Made by a program: the position numbers and the translations under genes. Of a DNA stretch of 64,000 bases, positions 48,867 through 59,904 are shown one piece after another. The stretch comes from Typha latifolia (Eukaryota > Streptophyta > Magnoliopsida > Poales > Typhaceae): the NCBI GenBank assembly GCA_019914945.1, contig CM034109.1, positions 4,836,001 to 4,900,000 on the forward strand, written 5' to 3'. The notes beneath the pieces were generated by a model. The model worked only from the letters and a program-made list of their open reading frames with translations. It was not told the origin of the DNA and searched no databases. The first letter of the stretch is position 1. Each line of letters starts with the position of its first letter.

Positions 48867-49514
48867 TGTTAGTTGAAGAACTGATGTAGCCTCAAGAAGT
48901 CTCCTTCAATAATGCTTCTTCAACCCCCCTAGAGATAGGGTTTCACAATCCTTATATATGATCTCCAAGATAGAGCCAAATCCAAGTCTTATCCATACTC
49001 ACGAAAGTCCAATTTTATCAAACTTTGTTGGTGCGTTCGAACGCGGCTTGGGTGCGTTCGAACGACATGACTTGAATTCAGGTGCGTTCGAACGGGCCCG
49101 AGTGCGTTCGAATGCGACAACTTGAATTCTTTAGGTTGCATTCGAACGCGTTTGTGAACGCAGCTCTCGGTCTGTGTGAACGCAGTACCCGCGTTCGAAC
49201 GCGTTTGTGAACGCGGCTCTCTGTTTGTGTGAACGTAGTACCCGCGTTCGAACGTGTTTGTGAACGTGGCTCTCTGTCTGTGTGAACGCAGTACCCGCGT
49301 TCGAACGCGTTTGTGAACGCGTCTCTCTGTCTGTGTGAACGCAGTACCCGCGTTCGAACGCGTTTGTGAATGCGGTGTGAAGTCGACGGCTTTTCTCCAA
49401 TAATCTTGCAATTCTTCAAACCAGAGATATTCTAGACTTGTGTAAAGCTCATATACATGAAAAAATACACTTAAAATATTTTGTACACAATTGCCAACAA
49501 ATAAAAACCTAACA
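48867..49514 (-). repeat. Copia D, 3' LTR
   Basis: 648 bp with inverted ends TGTTAG (48867) and CTAACA (49514). It contains a GCGTTCGAACGC cluster and a 53-bp tandem repeat. The inner edge adjoins the polypurine tract, giving the 'gggggagattgttag' junction typical of SIRE/Maximus elements. Confidence 0.9.
49138..49378 (-). repeat. 53-bp tandem repeat, about 4.5 copies
   Basis: 'tttgtgaacg' or its variant begins at 49151, 49204, 49257, 49310 and 49363, an exact 53-bp period. Each unit carries one GCGTTCGAACGC-type palindrome (49191-49202, for instance) and 'gtgaacg(c/t)agtacc'. All three minus-strand frames are free of stops because 53 is not a multiple of three and the unit lacks stop triplets; these frames are not genes. 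Confidence 0.95.
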
Positions 49515-49528
49515 ATCTCCCCCTTTGG
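49515..49528 (-). promoter_or_regulatory. Copia D polypurine tract
   Basis: On the minus strand CCAAAGGGGGAGAT directly precedes the LTR start TGTTAG. It primes plus-strand synthesis. Confidence 0.9.
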
Positions 49529-49886
49529 CAATTTGTGACAAAACACCTAGGTTACAAGTTATTACAAAGACTTCAAATGAGCAATCAACAAGACTAGAAT
49601 ATTTTGCACATCAATCCCTGCAAATAAACATATACCAATCCAAGATCAAGTGAAAATAACTTGAAATGAATAACAATCCAAACACAAGTTATCAATGGAG
49701 CATAAGTTCAAAAGTACTTAAACAGACAAAGTTCACAATTTCTCCAAGCAAAGTTATAAGCAAGATTAGAAAGACAGAAAGACTCTAATAAACTCCCCCT
49801 ATTACCATGCCCCCCCACACACCTAGACACCTAGACACTCTCCCCCTTTTTGCCACAAATGCCAAAGACTAGGAACTCGGAGGAAA

Positions 49887-50917
49887 CTAACGCTGAAGAA
49901 TCGTCAACACAGAGTCAAGTATAGTCCCCTGACGAGCTTGCTTAGCTCGTAAATCAGTCACTGCCGAATGGAGATGCCGCACTTGAGTACTAAGCTGATC
50001 GAAATGAGTAGAGTACTGTGGTAAGTCCCCCTCAGAGTGAGATGTGTCACCGTCAGAGCTTTCATCAGAACTGTCAGGGTGCGATGAGCGACCAGCGGCG
50101 GAAGAGGACGGCTTGAGAGGAGACGACTGGTCGTGAGCTTGACTCCGCTTAAGAGTAATCCGATCCAACGGTTTGTGCGAAGTAATGGAAGGTTCCGAAG
50201 CATCTACACGCACCCCACTCTGAATGCACAAATTTGTAATAAATATGCCAAACGGTAACCCTTCACGAGGTGCTTCTTTCTGTGCAGCTATGAGAATCGA
50301 ATCATAAATCACCGCAGCCAAATCAACAGAGACTCCAGATAACATTGCATGAAGAAGGAATGCACGATCCAGACTGATACTGAAATGTCGAGTCTTGGGA
50401 GTAACGTTGGACAAACAAAACAGGTGAAGCATGCGAGCCACTAGTGTCAGTTCCGCATGCGGCATCATGTTTCCCTTCTAATGTTCCCCTTTGATCAGTA
50501 CTGTGCGAGCATATTCATCGACATCAGGAAGTGGAGCAAATGTGGGATACTGGAACTCACCATCAGGAAGACGAAGTTCAGCGCGAATAACATCAGAGTC
50601 CAAGTATACAGACACCCCACGAATAGTAGAACGAATACATCATTCTAAAACTGTGGCATTACAAAAGAATTCGCGAACAACTTCCACATAAGCAGTCCCG
50701 CTCATCGGACACACCGATAACCATCCTCGCTCAGTAAATATCTGTTCGATCCCCAAAGATGAAAAATTGGAAATGACCACGGGTCGTTCACAAATAATAG
50801 GACGGGTGCCAAAATTATGTTTGTATCGTCCTGCAGCCGTTGAAGTAGAAAACTTTGGGGCCGAAGATGGTGACGAAGGCGGCCTAGGTTTCTTGAAGGC
50901 GCAGCTTTCCTAGGCAT
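49887..50917 (-). pseudogene. Copia D extra ORF (putative plant transposon protein domain)
   Basis: One minus-strand frame of about 343 codons starts MPRKAAPS (50917), located between pol and the 3' LTR as in SIRE/Maximus elements. The block ERGWLSV...AYVEVVREFF (around 50660-50715) and the REGLPFGIFIT block match the domain annotated as 'putative plant transposon protein' (Transposase_32), whose function is unknown. A Ser/Asp-rich linker and a C-terminal QLSTQVRHLHSAVTDL coiled-coil-like segment follow. Damage: a single-base frameshift near 50885, a TGA at 50640-50642 and a TAG at 50478-50480. Confidence 0.8.
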
Positions 50918-52521
50918 TCTTGAGGAAGAAACAAGATGCAAGTTTCAATACATGCCCAAAGCAACAAAAAAAAAAAAAAAAAACAAGAAATCAAAAAGAA
51001 ATCAAGAAACCATGAAGGCCCTAAATGAAATCCATCATCCACTTGAAAACACTAAGATATCACGTTCAATCACACAAGAAACATCAAGATAGTAACTTTA
51101 ACGTGATCAAAACTTGAAAACGCACGAAATCAATCAAGATCAAAAGACTTAATTGAATAAAAAAATAGGAAAATTGATGGATGATCATACCTCGCAAAAG
51201 TGAAGAAAAACTCAGAAATTCGGCCGAAAGATGCAAGATCTGGAGGAGAACTACCCTCTAAAAGGGTTTGTAGTGAGAAATTTGATGAAAAATATCAAGA
51301 TCTTGAAGATTTGAGAGGGAGGAAATGATGGGTTTCTAGGGTTTGGAAGATGGAAAATGAAAACCCTTGGGTTCGGACGCAATATTTAAAGAATCCTTGA
51401 GTGTGTTCGAACGCACCAGTCTGCGCATTCGAATGCACCAGTCACTGCGTTCGAACTCAAAAATCTGCGTTCGAACGCCCCTTTTTTTTTAAATTAAAAC
51501 TAAAACAAATCAAAAATCTTTTTGGAGATGCACTTCTAGAAAATTCAAAATAGATCCAAGAAATAGAATATGACAATCAAATGAAATAAGTCATACACAG
51601 ATCAATTAAATCATCAAGAGCATATTATAATAAATTCTAATGCATCACTCAAAATTAAATTAATCTTGATTGATCATAACAATATACATATGCAAGGTGA
51701 GCATAGATAATATGAAACATTCTTCTTAAATAAACTTTCCTATTTAAACAATGATACAACACAGTAGTCAAACCGACCTAGTATTTAAATTTGCACTTTT
51801 CGACTTATTCGCCATAACCAAACATGAATTTTTCCTGTATTATTTTTTTTATACATAAACCATATAGGTGCAATGATGGCTTTCACACATGAGTAGGTAG
51901 CCCTTTTCTTATAGTACAAATCAAACAATGTGCGAGAATATATACACAAGTAGAAATTTTTTTTATTTAATTTGCAAGTAATGTACTGAGTCAAATTGGA
52001 CTCTAAACAAGATGGCTTTCACACTAACTCATTGTAGCCCTTTTCATTGATCTTTTATGAACACATTTGTGATGACTAAGCATGAGGTCAAACAGTGCAA
52101 ATCAAGGTCAATAGTGAGCTATTTAAAAAGAATTTCATGATGTCATGCTCACTCAAGAATATACACACGTTATGAGTGCATTAATTTCAGTATAATTATC
52201 ATAAAAGTCGAGAGAGTGAATAACTCAGAAATAATACAATATACTACAAGATGACAAAATTGACTATAATAACTCATAATCAAGAGAAAAATCATATTTA
52301 TATGTCAAGAGTATATTATTGAATCTAGGAGTGCATCAAATTTTTTTTTATTTTTTATTTTTATGACAAACACTCTCGACAAATCTGAAACTAAAAATAA
52401 AAGAAAATTTCAGAGTAAATAAAACCTAAAACAAAATGAAAAGAAAATAGTAAAAAATGAAACATGCAAACCAAAACACGCAAACCAAAACAAAAAGAAA
52501 ATCAATCTAAAACACAAATGC
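50918..52521. other. Copia D spacer between pol and the extra ORF
   Basis: AT-rich, non-coding on both strands. 51380-51480 holds four GCGTTCGAACGC-type sites, 460-560 bp upstream of the extra ORF start. An A run lies at 50968-50985. The remainder shows only short fortuitous frames. Confidence 0.65.
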
Positions 52522-53530
52522 CTAAAGAAGTACGAAGATACTCAAATCTCTGTAAATCCAAAGGTTTGTAAATAGATCACCTAACTGTTTCTCTGTCTCA
52601 ACATGTTCTAGTGCTATTATTTTGTCTTCAACTAACTCGCGTATAAAATGATGTCGGATATTAATATGTTTAGTATGCGAGTGTTGAACAGGATTCTTCG
52701 ATATATTAATAGCACTCATGTTGTCACAATAAAGCACCATAGTATCTTGTTCAATGCCGTAATCTTTGACCATCTGTTTCATCCATAGTAACTGAGAACA
52801 ATAACTACCCGCTGCAATATACTCGGCCTCCGCAGTAGATAAAGATATCGAGTTTTGTTTCTTACTGTGCCAAGCAACCAGATTGTTTCCAATATAAAAA
52901 CATCCACTAGAGGTACTCTTTCTATCATCACATGAACACCGCCCAATCGAATCCGTGTATCCGGATATGATAGCTCCCGAGTCATAAGTAAAACCAGATA
53001 CCTAAGTCAACCGTGCCACCGACATATTTTATGATATGTTTCACAAGCATACAAATGTGTCTCCTTAGGTTCGATCGAAACCTAGCACACACACCGACGC
53101 TAAATGTAATGTCGGGTCTACTAGCGATTAAGTACAAAAAACTACCAATCATGCTCCTATACAGTGTCTGATCAACACTTTGTCCTGAAATATCCTTACC
53201 TAGTTTGGTAGTTGTACTCATAGGAAATCTAGCATGTTTTGCATTTTCTAAACCAAATTTAGTCACTAGATCCTTAGCATACTTGGTTTGAGCGATAAAT
53301 ATCTCTCTTTCCAATTGAGTAATTTGAAGTCCCAAATTGAACTTCAACTCACCCATCATGCTCATATCAAAATGACTATGCATGAGATCAGCAAACTCCT
53401 TAGCTAACAATTGACTCGTTGCCCCGAAGACAATATCATCCACATATATTTGTGCCACAACTAAACTTCTGTTCGACCGTCTAATGAATAATGTCTTGTC
53501 CACTCCCCCTCGAGTGAACCCCGCATCCAT
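52522..53530 (-). pseudogene. Copia D RT C-terminal half and RNase H
   Basis: 52982-53530 encodes RT from GFTRGGVDKTLFIRR through the catalytic QIYVDDIVFGA and the YRSMIGSFLYLIASRPDI block. A frameshift follows near 52985. RNase H continues in other frames and ends with LYCDNMSAINISKNP and HTKHINIRHHFIRE (52522-52782). The N-terminal half of RT and the linker to integrase are missing, because 53530 abuts a truncated LTR of gypsy B. Confidence 0.9.
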
Positions 53531-53611
53531 TAAACACTAAAACATGAAATAAAAACACTCCTAAAGTGAATCCATGCTCGAGACGACGTCGGTGAAGTCC
53601 GAATCGTATCA
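53531..53611 (-). repeat. Gypsy B, truncated 3' LTR
   Basis: Only the outermost ~80 bp ('aaacactaaaacatgaaat' to 'gaatcgtatca') remain. The break shares 'att' with the adjoining Copia sequence, consistent with illegitimate recombination. Confidence 0.88.
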
Positions 53612-55116
53612 ATCCACCACGCTTCCGGAACCTTGTCCTCAAGGTTTGAAGTTTGTGAAGCGATCTTTGAACTCTGGCTTAAGTTCCTCCATGGTATGAT
53701 CTTCTGCATTGGTTCCCCAATATTTGATGATATAGGAAATGCTGGTGCTGAAAGAGCGGCAAGCTCACTTGTGTCCGGTTGGTGCGAAAGAGCATCGGCG
53801 GCTCGATTTTCAATCCCCTTTTTGTAGACTAATTTGTAGTCATACCCAAGGAGTTTCGTGACCCACCGTTGTTGGGCTGGGGTGTGCACACATTGCTCCA
53901 TGAAGTAGGGTAAGCTATGCTGGTTTGTGCGGATAGTAAATCGTTGGCCAATCAAGTAGGGTCGCCATTTGGTGACGGCGTGTAGAATCGCTAGCATTTC
54001 GCGCTTGTAGGTAGATAGCTGTCGCGATTGACTTGACAATGCTTTGCTCATATATGCCACGGGTCTGCCCTCTTGCATCAAAACTGCTCCAATGCCCTCA
54101 CCCGAAGCGTCGCACTCCACCACAAAGGGCTTGCCGAAATCTGGTAGTGCTAGAACCGGAGCTGTAGACATAGCTGTCTTCAAGGCTTCGAAGGCCTCCG
54201 TTGCTTTGCCCGTCCATTGAAACCCACCTTTTCTGAGTAAGGAGGTCAGCGGGGCAGCAATTTTGCCATAGTTGGCAACAAATCGCCGGTAGTACCCTGT
54301 CAATCCAAGGAATCCCCTCAATTCCCTCTGATTAGTAGGAATCGGCCAATCCACCATATTCTTGATCTTGCTTGGGTCGGCTTCCACTCCTTTTACAGAG
54401 ATTATATGCCCCAAGTACTCCACTCTTGACTCTCCCCAAAGACACTTGCTCATCTTAACTTTTAGCTGGTTTTGTCGCAAGATATTTAATACCTCCCGCA
54501 CGTGCCGCAAGTGCTCACTCCAATTCCTGCTGTATACTAGAATATCATCAAAGAAGATGAGCACGTACCGACGCAAGAGTGGACGGAAGAGGTCATTCAT
54601 CAGCCCTTGGAAGGTGGCCGGTGCATTGGTGAGCCCAAACGGCATGACTCGGAACTCATAGTGGCCATCGTGAGTTCGGAACGCCGTTTTGTGTACATCT
54701 TCAGGGTCAACTCGGATTTGATGGTATCCCGCTCTTAAGTCAAGTTTGCTGAAGTAGGCCGACCCTGTGAGCTCATCCAGCAACTCCTCGATCACCGGTA
54801 TTGGATACCGGTCCTTGACAGTAATTGCATTCAAGGCTCGGTAGTCGACGCAAAATCGCCAACTCCGGTCTTTCTTCCGAACCAGTAGCACCGGCGATGA
54901 GTAGGCACTTCTACTCGGTTGAATAATCCTTTGCTCGAGCATTTCCTCCACCAATTTACTGATCTCTTCCTTCTGGACATGCGGGTACCGATAGGGTCGG
55001 ACATTCGCAGGTTTAGCCCCTGGAATGATTTGGATGCGATGGTTATGACGACGGTTCGGCGGTAGTCCTCGGGGTTCCTTGAAGAGATCCTGAAACTCCT
55101 GCAGCAGCTCTTCCAT
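53612..55116 (-). CDS. Gypsy B reverse transcriptase-RNase H (partial pol)
   Basis: Open frame of over 450 pol codons from MEELLQEF (55116). It copies element RNA into DNA and degrades the RNA strand. RT motifs: [20 protein letters not shown] (86-105), [14 protein letters not shown] with Asp126, and FFDDILVYS with Asp190-Asp191, all intact. RNase H: VECDAS (Asp336), Glu373 and ADALSH (Asp441), but the usual catalytic Asp of 'RTD' is Asn398 (RTNQHSL). After residue about 470 it runs through a junction into the pol 3' terminus (LEDKV) and the LTR, so integrase and chromodomain are absent. The frame differs from the upstream gag-protease frame, implying an indel. Confidence 0.88.
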
Positions 55117-55117
55117 G

Positions 55118-57064
55118 TCAGAGGCTACTTCCTTTGGTGGTGGATGCCATTTGGAATAGTAGAGCTCGGTCCCCTACATAAGGAAAACCAACAAGTGGTT
55201 GCAATGTCGGCCCTTGCCGCGGTTGATTTCCATCCAGCAGCACCCTTCTTCCATTCCTCCGAAATGTCAGTGTGAGGTTTGAGAAATCAAATGTTACGGG
55301 CCCCAAGCTTTGAAGCCATTGGGTCCCCAAAACAATATCGGCACCTTGCAAGGCCAACGGATAAAGATCCAATGTGAAAGTTTGGCCTTGCACCTTCAAT
55401 TCTACACCTCCACAAATAAAATCTGCTCGCAATGTGGTGCCATCTCCGATTGTCACATCGAACCCTTCCATGGGTTCCGACTCGAGCCCAATCTTCCTAA
55501 GGAGCCTCTTGTCAATGAAGTTGTGGGTGGACCCGGTGTCAATCAAGATTCTCACAGTGGTTTTCTTGACTACCCCGTTTACCCGCAAGGTTTTTGGCGC
55601 AGCTGTCCCCGAATAGGCGTGGAGGGAGATTTCGGCTATCATGTCCTCCACGGGTTGCTCCTTAGTTTCTTCTTCTTGATATCCAGCCACATCTGCACCT
55701 TCAGCTGCAAACTCATCCTCCGCTTCCTCCAATCCATCGATTAGCATCACCGATCCCATCGGTTTAGCGCAGCGATGCCCGGGTACAAACTTCTCATCAC
55801 AACGGAAGCATAGGCCCTTGGCTCTTCTTTCTTCTACTTGGGCTGGGGTGAGTGCTCGTCCCTGACCTCTAGGTGTATACTTCACATCTTGGGATGGCTT
55901 CAAGGGTGCTCGAGGAGGTACCACTGTAGCAGCAACCCTTGGTACTTCGATAGTATTTCCCGCCGCTATGTTTGGTTGAGCTTGATTGCGGCATCCTTGG
56001 CTCATCCAACTCTGTTTCAAGTGTATCTTCATGGCCTTATGTTTGTCTTCCATAAGCACCGCATCTTCGAAGGCCTCCTTTAAGGTTCTAGGCCTTAAAG
56101 CCCTCACATCGGCTTGTATGTCACCCCGCAGCTCGGAGATGAAGGTGCCGCGAAGTTGCTGATCCGTCCATGGTGGATGACATCGGCTACTAATCCTCTC
56201 AAATTCTTCATGGTATGACCCAACCGTGGTCTTTTGCACCGTCTTTGAGAGGAGAGCATCAAAGTCTTCATATCCCAATGCTCCAAATCGCCGTGTGATA
56301 TCGGCGCAAAATTCAGCCCAAGTTTCGATAGCCTCAGTGGCATTGGCTGCTCGAAACCAATGAAGCGCCGCATCCTCAAGGTGGAAGCTCGCAAGCATCA
56401 CCTTCTACTCTTCCGCCGTTCCTTGGTATGCAAAGAATTACTCCGCCCTATACAACCAATCGATCGGGTCGCCACCTTTGAACTTGGGGAATTCGAGACG
56501 CACGACTTGTCCACGGATGCCATTGTCTCGTTCTGGATCATGTCCTTGTCTAACCGGGGGAGGATGCACCATGAAGGGTTGATGATCCCTCCTTCCGTTT
56601 TGATTAAATTGTTGTGGTTTCGGATCGTATTGACCCACCCACGGATCTTGATCTCCAAGGTGGTCTCTATAGTGGTTCACCCGTCGGATGGGTTCACCTG
56701 CAACTGGACCTGGTGTAACCATCCTTGCTTGCCTCTGCCCATAGGGTGGTGGTAGCAGCGACTCTTGTGGTTGCAAAGGCTGAACCGGTGGCGGTGGGTT
56801 CAAGGGGGTGGACTCGCGTCGTGGGGTCGATGGTGCTTTCCCGTTCGCCCGTAGTTCCCGCATCATCTCCATCATCATCTGGTTGTTGATGGCCAATTGC
56901 TCTGAAATAGACCCCAACATGGCTTGAACGCTAGGTTCTTCCGTATTGTGATTAGATCGGGCGGTTCCACGGGTAGAAGTCCTTGCAATCGTTTCTCCCT
57001 CCTCTATTGGGAGAATCTCTTCTTCATCATCTCGCCGTGCAGCCATGGATCTGGTTGTCGTCAT
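55118..57064 (-). pseudogene. Gypsy B gag-protease with two nonsense codons
   Basis: Starts MTTTRSMAARR at 57064, 26 bp inside the primer-binding site. It is colinear with residues 1 to about 610 of the element A protein: gag core, zinc knuckle CFRCDEKFVPGHRC, and protease with LIDTGSTHNF. Relative to A it has TAA for the Gln of AEQFF (56438-56440) and TAG for the Tyr of EEYKV (56405-56407). It ends at a stop (55118) where A instead continues to integrase. Confidence 0.92.
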
Positions 57065-57089
57065 TGGAAGCGCTTGTCCGAGGAAAGGT

Positions 57090-57102
57090 GGCTCTGATAC
57101 CA
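57090..57102 (-). promoter_or_regulatory. Gypsy B primer-binding site
   Basis: Minus-strand TGGTATCAGAGCC, perfect complement of the initiator tRNA-Met 3' end, 3 bp from the LTR edge. A second identical site is inside the LTR at 57134-57146. Confidence 0.95.
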
Positions 57103-57105
57103 GAT

Positions 57106-58028
57106 TGATACGATCACACCTCTTTGGGGCTAAGGCTCTGATACCAGCTTGATACGATCAGGCACGGAACTTTGAAATTAGATCCCGAAATATGATGTCG
57201 TCGGATCGACGTGAGATTTCGATATGTTGTAGCCTCGTAAAAGAGCTTTCCAACAAATCTAGTTACAGGCGAATCGGAGTTGGGGGATCTCAAGATATTG
57301 TTCATTTAGTGGACGAACGTAAGGATGCTCTATTTTGGATTCGTGGATGGAGGCACGATATCCTAGGTAATGGTGGATGGTGGTGGATCGGCATTAATGT
57401 GGTGGCACCGGTGAAAAGTGATGGTGGAACGGTTGTGGTTGATGGAAGGATTAGGGCAAGTGTTGGATAGATTGGACGAAGGGGAGAAGAGGGCACACCT
57501 AAGGGACTAGGGTGATTAGCCGGACGAGGGAGGTTAGAAGCGGCGTCGCCGGGGATTGAGAGAACGGGAGCGAAGAAGACGAAGGAGGCAAGGCAAAACT
57601 CAATCTCAATAATCAATAATAATTTTGGTTGCCCTACACATCCTTTTATAGGCTAACCAACAACTCACATTAACCCTAAAACAAAATTTTCGCCGACCGC
57701 GTTCGAACTCGCCCGACCGCGTTCGAACGCACCGAATTAGCTCTTCTGGATTTGCGAACGCGTGATCGAACGCGCCTGTCGGAATTTGCGAACGCGATGC
57801 ATGCGTTCATAGTGCGTTCGAACGCACCGCGTTCGAACGCACAGTACATTCTCTTCTCCACGTTCACAACCCCGTTCACAAACCGCGTTCGAACTCACTC
57901 CACCCGCGTTCGAACGCGACTTACAGAAAACTTATCTTAATGGAAATTAAACACTAAAATATGAAATAAAAACACTCCTAAAGTGAATCCATGCTCGAGA
58001 CGACGTCGGTGAAGTCCGAATCGTATCA
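57106..58028 (-). repeat. Gypsy B, 5' LTR with one extra terminal repeat
   Basis: 923 bp to 'ccgaatcgtatca' (58028). The terminus TGATACGATC occurs at 57106 and again at 57150, 44 bp apart, with a primer-binding-site copy between. Motif cluster 57700-57920 includes perfect palindromes at 57719-57730, 57814-57825 and 57829-57840. Confidence 0.93.
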
Positions 58029-58394
58029 CCATCACAGTAGAAGTGTTAAGATTAAATACTCTGTAGGCTTTGCTATTATTCGAATATCCTAAGAAGATGC
58101 CTTCGTTACTTCTAGTGTCAAATTTAGTCAAATATTCTCGATCACGCAAGATATAGCATTTACTACCAAAAACTCGAAAATATTTAACACTAGGTTTCTT
58201 ACCTTTCCAGATTTCATATGCAGTCAATTTTGTACCTAGTCTTAAATAAACACGATTTATCACATGTACCGCTGTATTGACCGCCTCTGCCCAAAACATT
58301 TTTGGAACCTTTTTAGCATTAAGCATAACCCTAGCCATTTCCTGCATAACTCGGTTATTTCTTTCCACAATCCCGTTCTGTTGTGGAGTTATAG
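58029..58394 (-). pseudogene. Copia D integrase, middle segment
   Basis: Frame with TPQQNGIVERNNRVMQEM, KMFWAEAVNTAVHVINR, YEIWKGKKPSVKYFRVFG and GIFLGYSNNSKAYRVFN, the classic Copia integrase C-terminal order. It contains the catalytic Glu (in VERNN). It is interrupted upstream by gypsy A (58395) and downstream by gypsy B (58028). Apart from the insertions the frame is open. Confidence 0.92.
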
Positions 58395-59420
58395 TGATAC
58401 GATCTTTTCTTTGGGGCTAAGGCTCTGATACCAGCTTGTTACGATCACACCTCTGGGGCTAAGGCTCTGATATCAGTTTGATACGATCTTCTCTTTGGCT
58501 ATGGAGCTCTAATACCAGATTGATACGATCAGGCACGGAACTTTGAAATTAGATCCCGAAATATACTGTCGTCGGATCGACGTGAGATTTTAATATATTG
58601 TAGCCTCATAAAAGAGCTTTCCAACAAATCTAGTTACAGACGAATCGGAGTTGGGGATCTCGAGATATCGTTTGTTTAGTGGACAAATGTCAGGATGCTC
58701 TGTTTTGGATTCGTGGATGGAGGCACGAGATCCTAGGTAATGGTGGATGGTGGTGGACCGGCGTTAATGTGGTGGCACCGGTGAAAAGTGATGGTGGAAC
58801 GGTTGTGGTTGATGGAAGGATTAGGGCAAGTGTTGGATAGATTGGACGAAGGGGAAGAAGAGGGCCACGCCTAAGGGACTAGGGTGATTAGCCGGACGAG
58901 GGAGGTTAGAAGCGGCGTCGCCGGGGATTGAGAGAACGGGAGAGAAGAAGACGAAGGAGGCAAGGCAAAACTCAGTCTTAATAATCAATACCAATTTTGG
59001 TTGCCCTACACATCCTTTTATATGCTAACCAACAACTCACATTAACCCTAAAACACAATTTTCGCCGACCGCGTTCGAACTCGCCCGACCGCGTTCGAAC
59101 GCACTGAATTTGCTCTTCTGGACTTGCGAACGTGATGCAGGCGTTCGAACGCGTGATCGAACGCACCTGTCGGTATTTGTGAATGCGATGCAGGCATTCA
59201 CAGTGCGTTCGAACGCACCGCGTTCGAACGCACAGTACATTCTCTTCACCACGTTCACAACCCCGTTCACAAACCGCATTCGAACTCACTCCACCCGCGT
59301 TCGAACGCGACTTACAGAAAACTTATTTTAATGGAAATTAAACACTAAAACATGAAATAAAAAACACTCCTAAAGTGAACCCATGCTCGAGACGACGTCG
59401 GTGAAGTCCGAATCGTATCA
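58395..59420 (-). repeat. Gypsy A, 3' LTR with three extra terminal repeats
   Basis: Core 58521-59420 (900 bp). Additional 42-bp units start at 58395, 58437 and 58479; each has a TG(A/T)TACGATC terminus and a primer-binding-site copy, some mutated. Motif cluster 59075-59310. Confidence 0.93.
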
Positions 59421-59447
59421 ATCCACCACGCTTCCGCAACCTTGTCC

Positions 59448-59904
59448 TCAAGGTTTGAAGTTTGGAAAGCGATCCATGATATCTGACTCTAGATCCCAGG
59501 TAGACTCGTCAGTAGATTTGCCCAGCCACTCAATTAGCACTTCCGTCTCTAATCTGGTCCCATGGCGTCTTCTCCTACGGTCTAATACTCGGACCGGTTC
59601 AGTGGGGCCATCCTCCTTCATTAGTTCGGGTAAGGCCGAACCCACCACCTGGTTAGGCCCGATCTGGGCCTTCAATGCTAAACATGGAAGACCGGATGTA
59701 TCCTGGTTCCTTCAGTAGGTCCAACCGGTAAGCTTTTGGACCGATTCGTTGTAGCACTCGGTACGGACCGTAGTACTTGTAACCGAACTTTTGGTTCAAA
59801 ATTGGTCTCAATGTGGATTGCCGATACGGTTGAGCTCGAACGAACACCAATTGATCCACCTCAAATTCTCGCTCACGTCGGCCTTTGTCATGAGTTTGCT
59901 TCAT
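59448..59904 (-). pseudogene. Gypsy A integrase C-terminus and chromodomain, frame-shifted
   Basis: 59653-59904 (QTHDKGRREREFEVDQLVFVRA) continues the integrase but one base out of frame relative to the long upstream frame; an A run is one base longer than in element C. A further shift near 59690 separates the chromodomain (59448-59675; RHGTRLETEVLIEWLGK and TDESTWDLESDI). The chromodomain would target integration to modified histones. Confidence 0.88.

Larger units (their letters stand above)
53531..58028 (-). mobile_element. Gypsy B (integrase-less), inserted in Copia D
   Basis: Order on the minus strand: 5' LTR (57106-58028), primer-binding site, gag-protease, RT-RNase H, pol 3' end, and a 3' LTR truncated to about 80 bp. 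The right edge sits in the Copia integrase-RT linker (next bases 'ccatcacagtag'). The left edge joins Copia RT, so part of the LTR and several hundred bp of Copia were deleted together. Confidence 0.93.

Noticed and set aside
49138..49378. CRISPR-like regular repeats
   Set aside because: Contiguous 53-bp units without unique spacers, in a plant LTR.
48989..49546. Three overlapping minus-strand frames of 89-185 codons
   Set aside because: Products of the stop-free 53-bp repeat in the Copia LTR; period not a multiple of three; cross the LTR edge.
54362..56755. Plus-strand frames over gypsy B (80-144 codons), and equivalents over gypsy A at 60816-62332
   Set aside because: Antisense shadows of gag-pol; conserved between A and B only because the coding strand is.
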